In this document: piece after piece, positions 1 through 7,540 of the stretch | Position numbering within the stretch: the stretch's first letter is position 1 | Layout of the letters: each line of letters begins with the position of its first letter | DNA from: Mucilaginibacter paludis DSM 18603 | GTDB lineage: Bacteria; Bacteroidota; Bacteroidia; Sphingobacteriales; Sphingobacteriaceae | DNA length: 64,000 bases | Reading direction: 5' to 3' | Assembly: GCF_000166195.2 (NCBI RefSeq) | Contig: NZ_CM001403.1 | Span: 4,048,432-4,112,431 of the forward strand | Program-made: the position numbers and the translations under genes | The notes under the pieces: generated by a model | Told to the model about the DNA's origin: nothing | What the model saw: only the letters and a program-made list of their open reading frames with translations | Database searches by the model: none

Positions 1-1
1 A

Positions 2-1156
2 TGGGACAAAATAGGCAATACCGTATGTGAGGATGAAGATTTTGGCTCACAATTTAAAAGGAAACTTAAAGACGAAGAATTAATTATTGCGAAAGCTAAA
101 ACGTTAAAAACGGATGATGAAAAAATAGCGTACGTTTTTAATGCAGTTAAGAACCGAATGAAGTGGAACGACGTTGACCGGTGGTATACCAACGATGGCA
201 CATCCAAAGCCTGGGAAAAGCAAAGTGGAAATTCAACCGAGATTAACTTGGTATTGTATCATTTACTTAAACAAGCCGGTTTAAAAGCTTACCCTATGAT
301 GGTGAGTACACGTGATAACGGGCGTGTAAATCCTTATTACCCTAATTTAAACCAGTTTAACCGCGCTGTGGCCTATATCCCGGTTGATAGTACAAAGCGT
401 TATATTTTGGATGCTTCAAACAGGTATAACGTTTATAACGAAGTGCCGGATGAGTTGCTTAATTCCTACGGTTTCCAAATCAATAAGGATGATAAACAAT
501 ACGGTATGTTGTTTATCGATAAAACACAACCTGCCAGGAAATCGGTATTCCTTCAAGCCAATATTCTGGCTGACGGTAAAATGGAGGGCACTGCCGAGAT
601 CAATAATTTTAGTTACCAGAAGCTTAGTACTGTAGAAAAGTATAAAAGGGACGGTGAGGATAAATACAAAACCTTTTTAAAGGATAACGATAATAACCTT
701 AGCATTTCATCCCTGAAGTTTGAAAACATGGATGTGGATAGCTTGCCACTCAGTCAAAAGATCGACTTTAAGTTAACCCTTACCGGTTCTGATGGCGATT
801 ATATCTATTTCAACCCGAACATGTTTTTATCCATGCGCAGTAATCCCTTCCTGAGTGAAAAACGAGCTTCGGATATTGATTTTGGATACCGCAGCCTATA
901 TTCCGTCAACGGCAATTATAAAATTCCGGCCGGTTATAAAACAGAGGGGCTCCCTAAAAATACGACCTTAATGATGCCCGATCAGAGCATCAGTTTCAGA
1001 CGGCTGGTAGGCGAAGAGGATGGTTTGATCCAGATATCGTACATGATCAGCTTTAAAAAAAGTATCTTTTTTAAAGAGAATTATGCCGAACTACGCGAAT
1101 TTTATAAAAAAATGTACGAAATGTTGAACGAGCAGATTGTGCTGAAAAAATCCTGA
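2..1156 (+). CDS. Transglutaminase-like (DUF3857-type) protein, 5' end missing
   Basis: The frame is open from base 2, so the gene starts outside the window and 384 codons remain. The visible part is a transglutaminase-like core followed by a beta-rich C-terminal region, as in Bacteroidota DUF3857 proteins, which are normally exported. Active relatives have a Cys nucleophile after a Gly-Asn or Gly-Asp pair and a later His. Here the first site reads GNST (about base 230) and the second FNRAV (about base 360), while the Asp-containing ILDAS is kept. It therefore looks catalytically inactive and may only bind. The stop is one base before the start of the next, related gene, so the two are probably co-transcribed. 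The family call is fairly sure; the function is unknown. Confidence 0.75.
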   Translation, partial: WDKIGNTVCEDEDFGSQFKRKLKDEELIIAKAKTLKTDDEKIAYVFNAVKNRMKWNDVDRWYTNDGTSKAWEKQSGNSTEINLVLYHLLKQAGLKAYPMMVSTRDNGRVNPYYPNLNQFNRAVAYIPVDSTKRYILDASNRYNVYNEVPDELLNSYGFQINKDDKQYGMLFIDKTQPARKSVFLQANILADGKMEGTAEINNFSYQKLSTVEKYKRDGEDKYKTFLKDNDNNLSISSLKFENMDVDSLPLSQKIDFKLTLTGSDGDYIYFNPNMFLSMRSNPFLSEKRASDIDFGYRSLYSVNGNYKIPAGYKTEGLPKNTTLMMPDQSISFRRLVGEEDGLIQISYMISFKKSIFFKENYAELREFYKKMYEMLNEQIVLKKS

Positions 1157-1157
1157 T

Positions 1158-3086
1158 ATGTGTAAAAAATCGTTTGTTTGTTTGCTGATAGGTACCCTGG
1201 GCATCTTTTTTAATAATGCTTTTAGCCAAAGCAAAGATATCCCTGCCGAATTGTATAAGGCTTCAACCATACCCGACTCGTTAAAGAAAGACGCTAACGC
1301 GGTAGTGCGTTATAGCTTAAAAGAGGTTACCGTAAAAGGGCCGGGAAGAAAAGTTGCCAGATCGCATCGTATCATAACGATATTGAACGAAAAGGCCGAA
1401 GGCGAGGCCTCGGTCGGCTTAGGGTATGAGCCCAAGTTCAATAGCGTAAACACTATTGAAATGATGGTATATGATGCCGATGGGAAGCTTATTAAAAAAT
1501 ACCGGAAAGGAGATATGTATGATAGGGCAGCATATGATGATATGTCGATTATTACTGACGATCGGATAATCAGTACACGGCATACCATTGTAAGTTATCC
1601 CGTTACAGTTGAGAAAATCACCGAAATGAGTAGCAATAGCTTTCTGGACTTAGGAGAATGGCAAATACAAGAGCCTGATATAGCTGTTCAAAACTCTGTT
1701 TATCGTATTATAGTTAATCCCGCTGTTGGGTTTAGATTCAAAAACAAGCACACCAGTATCAGACCGGAGATTAGCAAAGGGGATATGGATTCATATACTT
1801 GGCAAGTAAAAAACCTGAAAGCCATCAAATTGGAAGATGATGCAGTAGACTGGCAGGTTTTACCCGGCATCTTCTTTGCTGCCAATTCTTTTGAGTACGG
1901 TGGTATTCCCGGCGATATCAGCTCGTGGAAAAATTACGGAAAATGGCAATTGGGTTTAAATGCCGATGTAAATTCGCTTACGCCGGCCCGTGCAGAAGAG
2001 ATAAGGCAAATGGTAGCAGGCCTAAAGGCCGACAAAGAGAAAGTGAAATTTTTGTATGAGTACCTGCAGCATAATGTACGTTATGTAAGTATTCAGTTAG
2101 GTATCGGTGGCTTAAAGCCATTCCCGGCAACCTTTGTTGATCAAAAAAAATATGGCGATTGTAAGGCGCTTTCCAACTATATGTTTGCCTTACTTAAAGC
2201 GGTTGGTATTCCGAGTTATTATGCCATAGTACGCGGAGGTGAGAATAAAGAGCCTGCGGATCCTGAGTTTCCTGCCGATCCGTTTAATCACATTATATTA
2301 TGTGTGCCTTTAAAAGGGGATACCACCTGGCTTGAATGTACCAACACACTTAAGCCATTTGGTAAATTAGGTACGTTTACCGAAAACCGGAATGCCCTGT
2401 TAATTACCGAAGATGGCGGCAAATTGGTGAATACACCCAAAAGCACAATTGATGATAATCACTTTAAAAGTGAGGTGCATTTAGTTTTGGATGCCGATGG
2501 GGGAGCCAAGGCAAAAATGCAATTGTGGGTAACCGGCGGATACCGGGATGAGTTTTTGGGTTTAGATCAGGAGAAAGCAGACGATCAAAAGAAAATGCTG
2601 ATTCAGCATTTTGGCTTAAAGCAACCGTCTGCGCTTGAATTAAAGCCAGTTGAGGATAAAGAAGGCACTAAAGAAGTGGATGTTGACATGGAGTACGACC
2701 GCTTTTGCGATATTATTTCGGGCGATAAAAGGTTTTATAAGCCAAGGGTATTTAACCTATGGCAGTTAACCTTACCCGTTTTAGAGAAGCGCAAAAGCGA
2801 TTACTATTTTGAATTCCCCATGCAAAAAACCTGTGTTACTACCATTGATTTGCCACAGGGGTTTGAAGTTGAAACCATGCCTGCCAATGCGAGCCTTAAA
2901 TTTAGCTACGGCAACTACGAGGTAAATTATGTTTACGATGCCGCAAAAAATCAAATAATAAGTACGGCCAAATTTAACTTAACCCGGTATGCTATCCCTG
3001 CTGCCAAATACAACGAGATGCAGGAGTATATGGATAACATAGCCAAAGTTCAAAATAAAAAATTGGTGATCCGCAAGAAGGCTTAA
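1158..3086 (+). CDS. DUF3857 and transglutaminase domain protein
   Basis: This 642-residue protein starts with a typical signal peptide (MCKKS, hydrophobic stretch, FSQS), so it is exported. Residues about 50-230 form the DUF3857 beta domain and residues about 270-420 a transglutaminase-like cysteine-protease fold. The nucleophile is Cys335 in YGDCKA and the His is His378 in FNHII; the third position reads WLECT, an acidic Glu where many relatives have Asp. The remainder is a beta-rich C-terminal domain. Unlike the preceding paralogue it keeps the Cys-His pair, so it may be the active member of a pair. The substrate is unknown; cross-linking or peptidase activity in the periplasm is possible. 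Confidence 0.8.
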   Translation: MCKKSFVCLLIGTLGIFFNNAFSQSKDIPAELYKASTIPDSLKKDANAVVRYSLKEVTVKGPGRKVARSHRIITILNEKAEGEASVGLGYEPKFNSVNTIEMMVYDADGKLIKKYRKGDMYDRAAYDDMSIITDDRIISTRHTIVSYPVTVEKITEMSSNSFLDLGEWQIQEPDIAVQNSVYRIIVNPAVGFRFKNKHTSIRPEISKGDMDSYTWQVKNLKAIKLEDDAVDWQVLPGIFFAANSFEYGGIPGDISSWKNYGKWQLGLNADVNSLTPARAEEIRQMVAGLKADKEKVKFLYEYLQHNVRYVSIQLGIGGLKPFPATFVDQKKYGDCKALSNYMFALLKAVGIPSYYAIVRGGENKEPADPEFPADPFNHIILCVPLKGDTTWLECTNTLKPFGKLGTFTENRNALLITEDGGKLVNTPKSTIDDNHFKSEVHLVLDADGGAKAKMQLWVTGGYRDEFLGLDQEKADDQKKMLIQHFGLKQPSALELKPVEDKEGTKEVDVDMEYDRFCDIISGDKRFYKPRVFNLWQLTLPVLEKRKSDYYFEFPMQKTCVTTIDLPQGFEVETMPANASLKFSYGNYEVNYVYDAAKNQIISTAKFNLTRYAIPAAKYNEMQEYMDNIAKVQNKKLVIRKKA

Positions 3087-3091
3087 TTTTG
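3063..3091 (+). promoter_or_regulatory. Candidate aat promoter (leaderless)
   Basis: TAATTTTG at 3084-3091 matches the Bacteroidota -7 box TAnnTTTG, and a TTG lies at 3063-3065, 18 bases upstream. The box overlaps the stop codon of the preceding gene and ends five bases before the aat ATG, so a transcript from it would have almost no leader. No Shine-Dalgarno sequence is visible. This is inference from motif and spacing only. Confidence 0.4.
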
Positions 3092-3096
3092 CCGGG

Positions 3097-3726
3097 ATGA
3101 TATTCAGGCTTGATGAGCGCATATTATTTCCTGATCCGCAACTGGCCGAAGAGGATGGTTTACTGGCCGTAGGAGGTGATCTTTCGCCGGACAGGCTGTT
3201 GCTGGCTTACCGGAGCGGGATCTTTCCGTGGTACAGTGATGAGACACCTATCCTGTGGTATTCGCCCCACGAGCGCTTTGTGCTTTTTCCGAACGAGCTA
3301 AAGGTATCCAAAAGCATGCGGCAGGTGATCCGCTCCGGCAAATTCAAGGTTAAGTTTGATACCGCTTTCGCGGATGTGATAGTCAATTGCGCCAATGCTG
3401 AACGCATTGATCAGGATGGCACCTGGATCACTAACGACATGCAGCAGGCTTATATCAAATTACACCAGTTGGGGCACGCACATTCCGTAGAGGTATGGCT
3501 TGGTGATGAATTAGCCGGTGGCTTATACGGTGTAGAGGTTGGGAATGTATTTTGCGGCGAAAGCATGTTTAGCAAGGTGAGCAACGCATCCAAACTCGCA
3601 CTCATCACACTTTGCCAAACCGGTAAATATCAGATGATAGACTGCCAGGTTTATACCAATCATCTGGCTTCGTTAGGTGCAGGGATGATTAGCAGAGAGA
3701 TGTATTTGGAATGGCTTCAGACTTGA
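3097..3726 (+). CDS. aat: Leucyl/phenylalanyl-tRNA--protein transferase
   Basis: Aat adds Leu or Phe from charged tRNA to proteins with N-terminal Arg or Lys, creating an N-degron for ClpAP in the cytoplasm. The 209-residue protein has the family hallmarks: FPDP near residue 10, EDGLLAVGGDL, the GIFPWY block, WYSPHERFVL, and the later block GGLYGVEVGNVFCGESMFS followed by NASKLAL. Length is normal for the family. It follows the transglutaminase-like gene by ten bases but has its own promoter-like box. The stop codon sits inside a short repeat (CTTGAGTTCTGAGTC, 3722-3736) that recurs inverted at 7779-7793 on the far side of the IS island. Confidence 0.95.
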   Translation: MIFRLDERILFPDPQLAEEDGLLAVGGDLSPDRLLLAYRSGIFPWYSDETPILWYSPHERFVLFPNELKVSKSMRQVIRSGKFKVKFDTAFADVIVNCANAERIDQDGTWITNDMQQAYIKLHQLGHAHSVEVWLGDELAGGLYGVEVGNVFCGESMFSKVSNASKLALITLCQTGKYQMIDCQVYTNHLASLGAGMISREMYLEWLQT

Positions 3727-3803
3727 GTTCTGAGTCGGGTGTGCTGAGTATAAGGGGAGTAAATGAGAAATGAGCCTGATTTGAGATTTATAATTATGCC
3801 TTG

Positions 3804-4181
3804 TTAAGTTGTTGATTATCAAAGCTAAACTCTCTCCGTCATGTCATCCCGACGTGAGGAGGGATCTTCTAAAAACGGTAAGTCTGCATCGTATTAGGTG
3901 CGCTGATTATCAATGTGCTATCTTTTCTCCGATAATCATTATTCTAAATTTACAACATCGGCACGCTCAATCGCCGCGTGAAGGGCTTTGTTCTTTTTGT
4001 CTTGACACAAAAAGAACCAAAAAAGTCAAGACTGCCCGATCCTTCCGCCCACAGGCCAGCTCCCGGCCCGGCGTGCAGTCTGGCCTTCGCCCGCTTTTGC
4101 CTGTGCTTCAATAATTACCGAAGTTCCAAACGTCATCCCTGTTTTTTTCCGGTTGGCCGGGTCCATTACTTCTAATGATGT
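3804..4181 (+). repeat. SRE copy 1 (structured dispersed repeat)
   Basis: This is a complete copy of an intergenic repeat found about seven times here. Visible inverted repeats are: P1, CACGC 3962-3966 with GCGTG 3976-3980; P2, GTTCTTTTTGT 3990-4000 with ACAAAAAGAAC 4007-4017; P3, the P2 loop CTTGAC 4001-4006 with downstream GTCAAG 4025-4030 (pseudoknot or alternative stem); P4, AGACTGC 4029-4035 with GCAGTCT 4075-4081. The 3' end is a CGTCATCCC...CTTATAATGACGT-like module. Short open frames across the P2-P4 region are not conserved in frame between copies, so it is not coding. I do not recognise the family by name. Confidence 0.85.
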
Positions 4182-4314
4182 CTTCGTATTTATTGATTAT
4201 CAATGTGGGTGTCATGCTGAGTATCCCACCGGGCGTCGCTCCGGAAAAAACAGGGATGACGTTTTTTCAATAAAGATAGTTATGCTGAAAAAGTTGCATT
4301 TTGCAAAAAAACAA

Positions 4315-4474
4315 GGCAAGCTACATAACCCGTTCACGCTTTGGCGCCGTTAAGAGCCCGCTGTTGAGTTTGGGACTGTCACTCTTTGAAAAAAACATTA
4401 TCGGGAACTATTCTGACCGGAAGAGTTTACCATGCTTTTAAGCTTAAATATTCTTTAGAGTGACCGAGCTTGCC
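4315..4474 (+). ncRNA. Candidate IS110 bridge RNA, element A
   Basis: A 160-nt region upstream of the transposase is closed by GGCAAGCT (4315-4322) and AGCTTGCC (4467-4474). Inside, CACTCT and AGAGTG form a second stem. A further hairpin starts at the GGGAAC motif (from about 4403) and contains AACTATTC paired with GAAGAGTT across one A-G mismatch. The equivalent region of element B has the same length, the same stems and compensatory base changes. Position and architecture fit the bridge RNA that guides IS110 recombinases to target and donor sites (established for IS621); the assignment here is inference. It reaches into the first possible TTG of the transposase frame, which supports the ATG start at 4497. 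Confidence 0.65.
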
Positions 4475-4496
4475 TAGTTTTTATAATTATAAGAAC

Positions 4497-5873
4497 ATGA
4501 GCAAAAATAGCAAAAAAAAGAAGCGTGCCACCGCTGGGCAGACCGCAAAAAAAATGGAACGGTTTGAATTGTTAAATCCTCATTCAGCAGGCATAGATAT
4601 CGGCAGCATGCTGATGGTAGTATCTTATACCGACCGTGAAGGGATGATCAATTTGCGTGAATTTGACAGCTTTACAAGCAGTTTGTATGAGTTAGCGGAA
4701 TTGCTGCAAAAAGAAGGCATTGAAAAGGTAGTCATGGAGGCAACCGGTCCTTATTGGGAATCACTTTACAACATTTTGGAAAAGCATGGCATGGAGATGT
4801 TCCTTGTCAATCCAAGTCATTACCGGAATGTATCGGCTCAGAAAACGGATATCAACGATGCACAGTGGCTGCATCAGTTGCTGGCCCATGGCCTGATACG
4901 CAATTCTCACATAGCGCCTGAACTTTACCGGGAGTTAAGGCAATATCTTCATGAAAGAGAAATATACCAAAACTATAAGAGCGATAGCCTTAACCGAATG
5001 CAGAAAACACTGACGTTGATGAATATTAAGTTTCAGCATTTAATCAGCGATGTGGAGGGAGTAGCAGGTATGAAGCTTTTACGGGCGATCAGTTCAGGAA
5101 TATGCGATGGGCAAACCTTGCTGGCTCGCATTGATGTAACAAAATTAAAGGCCAGCCCGGAGGATCTGCTTAGCTCGCTACAGGGAGAATATAAGCAACA
5201 TTATATTCATATTCTATCCATCACGCTTAAAAGCTATGATTTTTTTAAGGAGCAAATGCAGGTTTATGAAAGTCATATTGAACATACCCTAAAGGAGCTT
5301 CTTGCTTGTAAGGGCGAAGCGCCAACAGTTATCCAACAGAAAACAAAAAAGGTAAGAAAGAACCAGTACAGCTTTAATCTGAAAGATTATTTATTGGGAA
5401 TTTTGGGAGTAGACCTTACCGAGGTAGAGGGTCTGGATGAAATAGGGCTTTTAACTATTCTTGCAGTAACGGGAACGAATATGAAAAAATGGCCTACGGC
5501 AGAACATTTTGTGAGTTGGTTAAATCTATCACCGAGGCCCAAAATATCGGGAGGCAAAATAATAGGGTATGAAAGACGTAACAACAATAATCCTGCAACA
5601 CAAGCATTCCGGTTGGCGGCGCATTGTTTATGGCAAAGCAAAGGTCCGATGGGGCAGCAGTACAGAAGATTAGCATCGACAAAAGGGAGCAAAAAAGCGA
5701 TCAAAGCTATCGCCCGCAAGCTGGCAGTGATTTTTTATCACATGGTACTTAATAAACAAGCATTTGATGCCACCCGGATACAGCCAGACATAGAACAGCA
5801 AAAGGCAAGAAAAATAGCACGTCTGCAAAAAGATGCAGCTAAACTCGGTATGATCGTTCAAAAAGCAGCCTGA
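4497..5873 (+). CDS. IS110-family transposase (element A)
   Basis: This is a DEDD-type serine recombinase/transposase. The N-terminal RuvC-like part has GIDIGSM (Asp), MEATGPYW (Glu) and KTDINDAQW (Asp-Asp). The C-terminal Transposase_20 part has VDLTEVEGLDEIG in place of the usual GIG block, then SWLNLSPRPKISGGK. Ser351 in ISGG is at the position where IS110 enzymes carry the catalytic Ser. With 458 residues from the ATG at 4497 it is longer than the common 320-400, owing to a long middle region. An in-frame TTG at 4470 was rejected because it falls inside the conserved RNA closing stem. It is homologous over its full length to the enzyme of element B. Confidence 0.85.
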   Translation: MSKNSKKKKRATAGQTAKKMERFELLNPHSAGIDIGSMLMVVSYTDREGMINLREFDSFTSSLYELAELLQKEGIEKVVMEATGPYWESLYNILEKHGMEMFLVNPSHYRNVSAQKTDINDAQWLHQLLAHGLIRNSHIAPELYRELRQYLHEREIYQNYKSDSLNRMQKTLTLMNIKFQHLISDVEGVAGMKLLRAISSGICDGQTLLARIDVTKLKASPEDLLSSLQGEYKQHYIHILSITLKSYDFFKEQMQVYESHIEHTLKELLACKGEAPTVIQQKTKKVRKNQYSFNLKDYLLGILGVDLTEVEGLDEIGLLTILAVTGTNMKKWPTAEHFVSWLNLSPRPKISGGKIIGYERRNNNNPATQAFRLAAHCLWQSKGPMGQQYRRLASTKGSKKAIKAIARKLAVIFYHMVLNKQAFDATRIQPDIEQQKARKIARLQKDAAKLGMIVQKAA

Positions 5874-5981
5874 TAGTCAATAACTTACATGGACGTCATT
5901 ATAAGTAACGGACCCTGCCAACCGGGAAAAAATAGGGATGACGTTTATCGTAAAAAAAGGCTAAACTTGAAAAAAGAACAA

Positions 5982-6141
5982 GGCAAGCTACACACCCCGC
6001 ATGATACTTTGGGGCCGACCAGAGCCCGTTTATAAGTTTGGGACTGTCACTCTTTGCAAAAAATATTTATGGGAACCCTCTTTTCGGAGAAGGCTCACCG
6101 CGCTTATAAGCTTAAACACCTTTAGAGTGGCAGAGCTTGCC
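5982..6141 (+). ncRNA. Candidate IS110 bridge RNA, element B
   Basis: As in element A the region is exactly 160 nt, closed by GGCAAGCT (5982-5989) and AGCTTGCC (6134-6141), with an inner CACTCT/AGAGTG stem. The hairpin after GGGAAC ends in a UUCG loop; compared with element A, three base pairs change on both sides (U-A to C-G, U-A to C-G, C-G to U-A), and an internal mismatch is kept at the same place. The segments between stems differ strongly, as expected for programmable guide loops. Function is inferred from IS621-type systems. It overlaps the in-frame TTG at 6137, so the transposase most likely starts at ATG 6161. Confidence 0.68.
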
Positions 6142-6160
6142 CTGTTTCTTAAAAAAAACA

Positions 6161-7540
6161 ATGAGCAAAGCTAAGAAAAACAAGAAGAAAACCCTACCGC
6201 AAGGCGGTGCCGGGATCAAGATGAAACGTTTCGAGCTGATATATCCGCGTTCGGCAGGGGTCGATGTAGGCAGCATGCTGTTGGTAGTCTCTTATACGGA
6301 TAGAGAAGGATTGTCGCATGTGAGGCCATTTGACAGCTTTACCGATAGCCTTCATGAACTCGCTGCCCTGTTAAAAACAGCAGGCGTACAGGAAGTGGGG
6401 ATGGAGGCCACAGGCAGTTACTGGATGACACTGTTCACTATCCTGGAGGATTTCGGCATGCGTGTCACCCTGATTAACCCTAGCCATTATCGTAACGTAG
6501 CTCAAAAAACAGATGTAAATGATGCTCAGTGGCTGCATCAACTCCTCTCTTACGGGATGCTGCGCCATTCCCATATCGCCGATGAGCCTTACCGTGAACT
6601 GCGGCAATATATTCATGGAAGGGACACCTGTAAGGATCAGAAAAGCGATACACTGAACCGGATACAAAAAAACCTCACCCAAATGAATGTGAAATTCCAG
6701 CACCTGATCAGTGATATAGAAGGGGTGGCTGGTATGAAATTGTTGCGCCTGATAGCCGCCGGGGCAACCGATCCTGATACGTTATTGGCCCAGGTCAATC
6801 ATGCGCTATTGAAAGCCAGCCCTGAGGATCTGCTTAGTTCACTCAAAGGAGATTACCGACCTCATTTGGTCACGATGCTCCGATTGAACCTGGAGGCCTT
6901 CGACTTTCAAAAAAAACAGATGCTGGCTTACGAAACCTATATTGAAGGAACTCTTCAAAGGCTGGTGCATCAAAAGGATGATGCTTTGACCAAACCCATC
7001 GAAAAAAAAAAGGGCTTGGTGAGGAAGAACCAATATCATTTCAATCTGAAGGATTATCTGCTGGCTATCCTGGGGGTTGACCTGACGGAGGTAGATGGGC
7101 TGGATGAGATCGGACTGCTCACGATACTCTCGGTCACAGGAACCGATATGAGTAAATGGCCTACAGCCAATCAATTCGCCAGTTGGCTGAACCTCTCTCC
7201 ACGTCAAAGGATAACCGGCGGGCGGGTTGTAGGTCATGAAAAGCGGGTAACCCATAATCCTGCTTCGCAGGCATTCCGGCTAGCGGCATTCAGTTTATGG
7301 CAAAACAAAGGCCCTTTAGGCCAACAATACAGAAAGCTGGCAGGAACGCGGGGAAAGAAAAAAGCCATCAAGGCCATAGCCAGAAAGCTAGCCGTCATCT
7401 TTTACCATATGGTACTTAAACAACAGCCTTATGATCCGAAGAAAATAGCACAGGATCCAGAGAAACAATTGGCCAGGAAGATCGCGCGACTGCAAAAAGA
7501 TGCAGCTAAATTAGGTTGGACACTCCAAAAAGTATCTTAA
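6161..7540 (+). CDS. IS110-family transposase (element B)
   Basis: The protein has 459 residues from ATG 6161. RuvC-like acidic residues are seen in GVDVGSM, MEATGSYW and KTDVNDAQW; the C-terminal Transposase_20 region includes VDLTEVDGLDEIG and SWLNLSPRQRITGGR. At the place where element A has Ser in ISGG, this enzyme has Thr352 (ITGG). If this is the catalytic Ser position of IS110 recombinases, the change is notable, because the near-identical copy C suggests recent movement. The N-terminus is Lys-rich. The stop codon almost touches the right end of the element, leaving practically no 3' noncoding sequence. Confidence 0.85.
   Translation: MSKAKKNKKKTLPQGGAGIKMKRFELIYPRSAGVDVGSMLLVVSYTDREGLSHVRPFDSFTDSLHELAALLKTAGVQEVGMEATGSYWMTLFTILEDFGMRVTLINPSHYRNVAQKTDVNDAQWLHQLLSYGMLRHSHIADEPYRELRQYIHGRDTCKDQKSDTLNRIQKNLTQMNVKFQHLISDIEGVAGMKLLRLIAAGATDPDTLLAQVNHALLKASPEDLLSSLKGDYRPHLVTMLRLNLEAFDFQKKQMLAYETYIEGTLQRLVHQKDDALTKPIEKKKGLVRKNQYHFNLKDYLLAILGVDLTEVDGLDEIGLLTILSVTGTDMSKWPTANQFASWLNLSPRQRITGGRVVGHEKRVTHNPASQAFRLAAFSLWQNKGPLGQQYRKLAGTRGKKKAIKAIARKLAVIFYHMVLKQQPYDPKKIAQDPEKQLARKIARLQKDAAKLGWTLQKVS

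Larger units (their letters stand above)
4261..5873 (+). mobile_element. IS110-type element A
   Basis: The element consists of a structured noncoding left part (4315-4474) and one DEDD transposase gene, with no terminal inverted repeats, as usual for IS110. The right end can be placed well: immediately after CT at 5870-5871, overlapping the transposase stop codon, the sequence resembles the SRE start read in reverse (compare GATAATCAAC at 48134-48143). The left boundary is not resolved; 4261 is an estimate, because reverse SRE end-module sequence runs to about 4260. It lies in tandem with element B, same orientation. Confidence 0.75.

Noticed and set aside
384..635. Open frame of 83 codons on the plus strand
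   Set aside because: It lies wholly inside the first transglutaminase-like gene in another frame and has no recognisable domain; a shadow.
4153..4353. Short open frames within and after SRE copy 1
   Set aside because: They are not conserved in frame between SRE copies and run through the IS boundary.
4470..4496. TTG start for transposase A (and 6137 for B)
   Set aside because: These codons fall in the conserved closing stem of the leader RNA, while ATG starts MSK... align between A and B.
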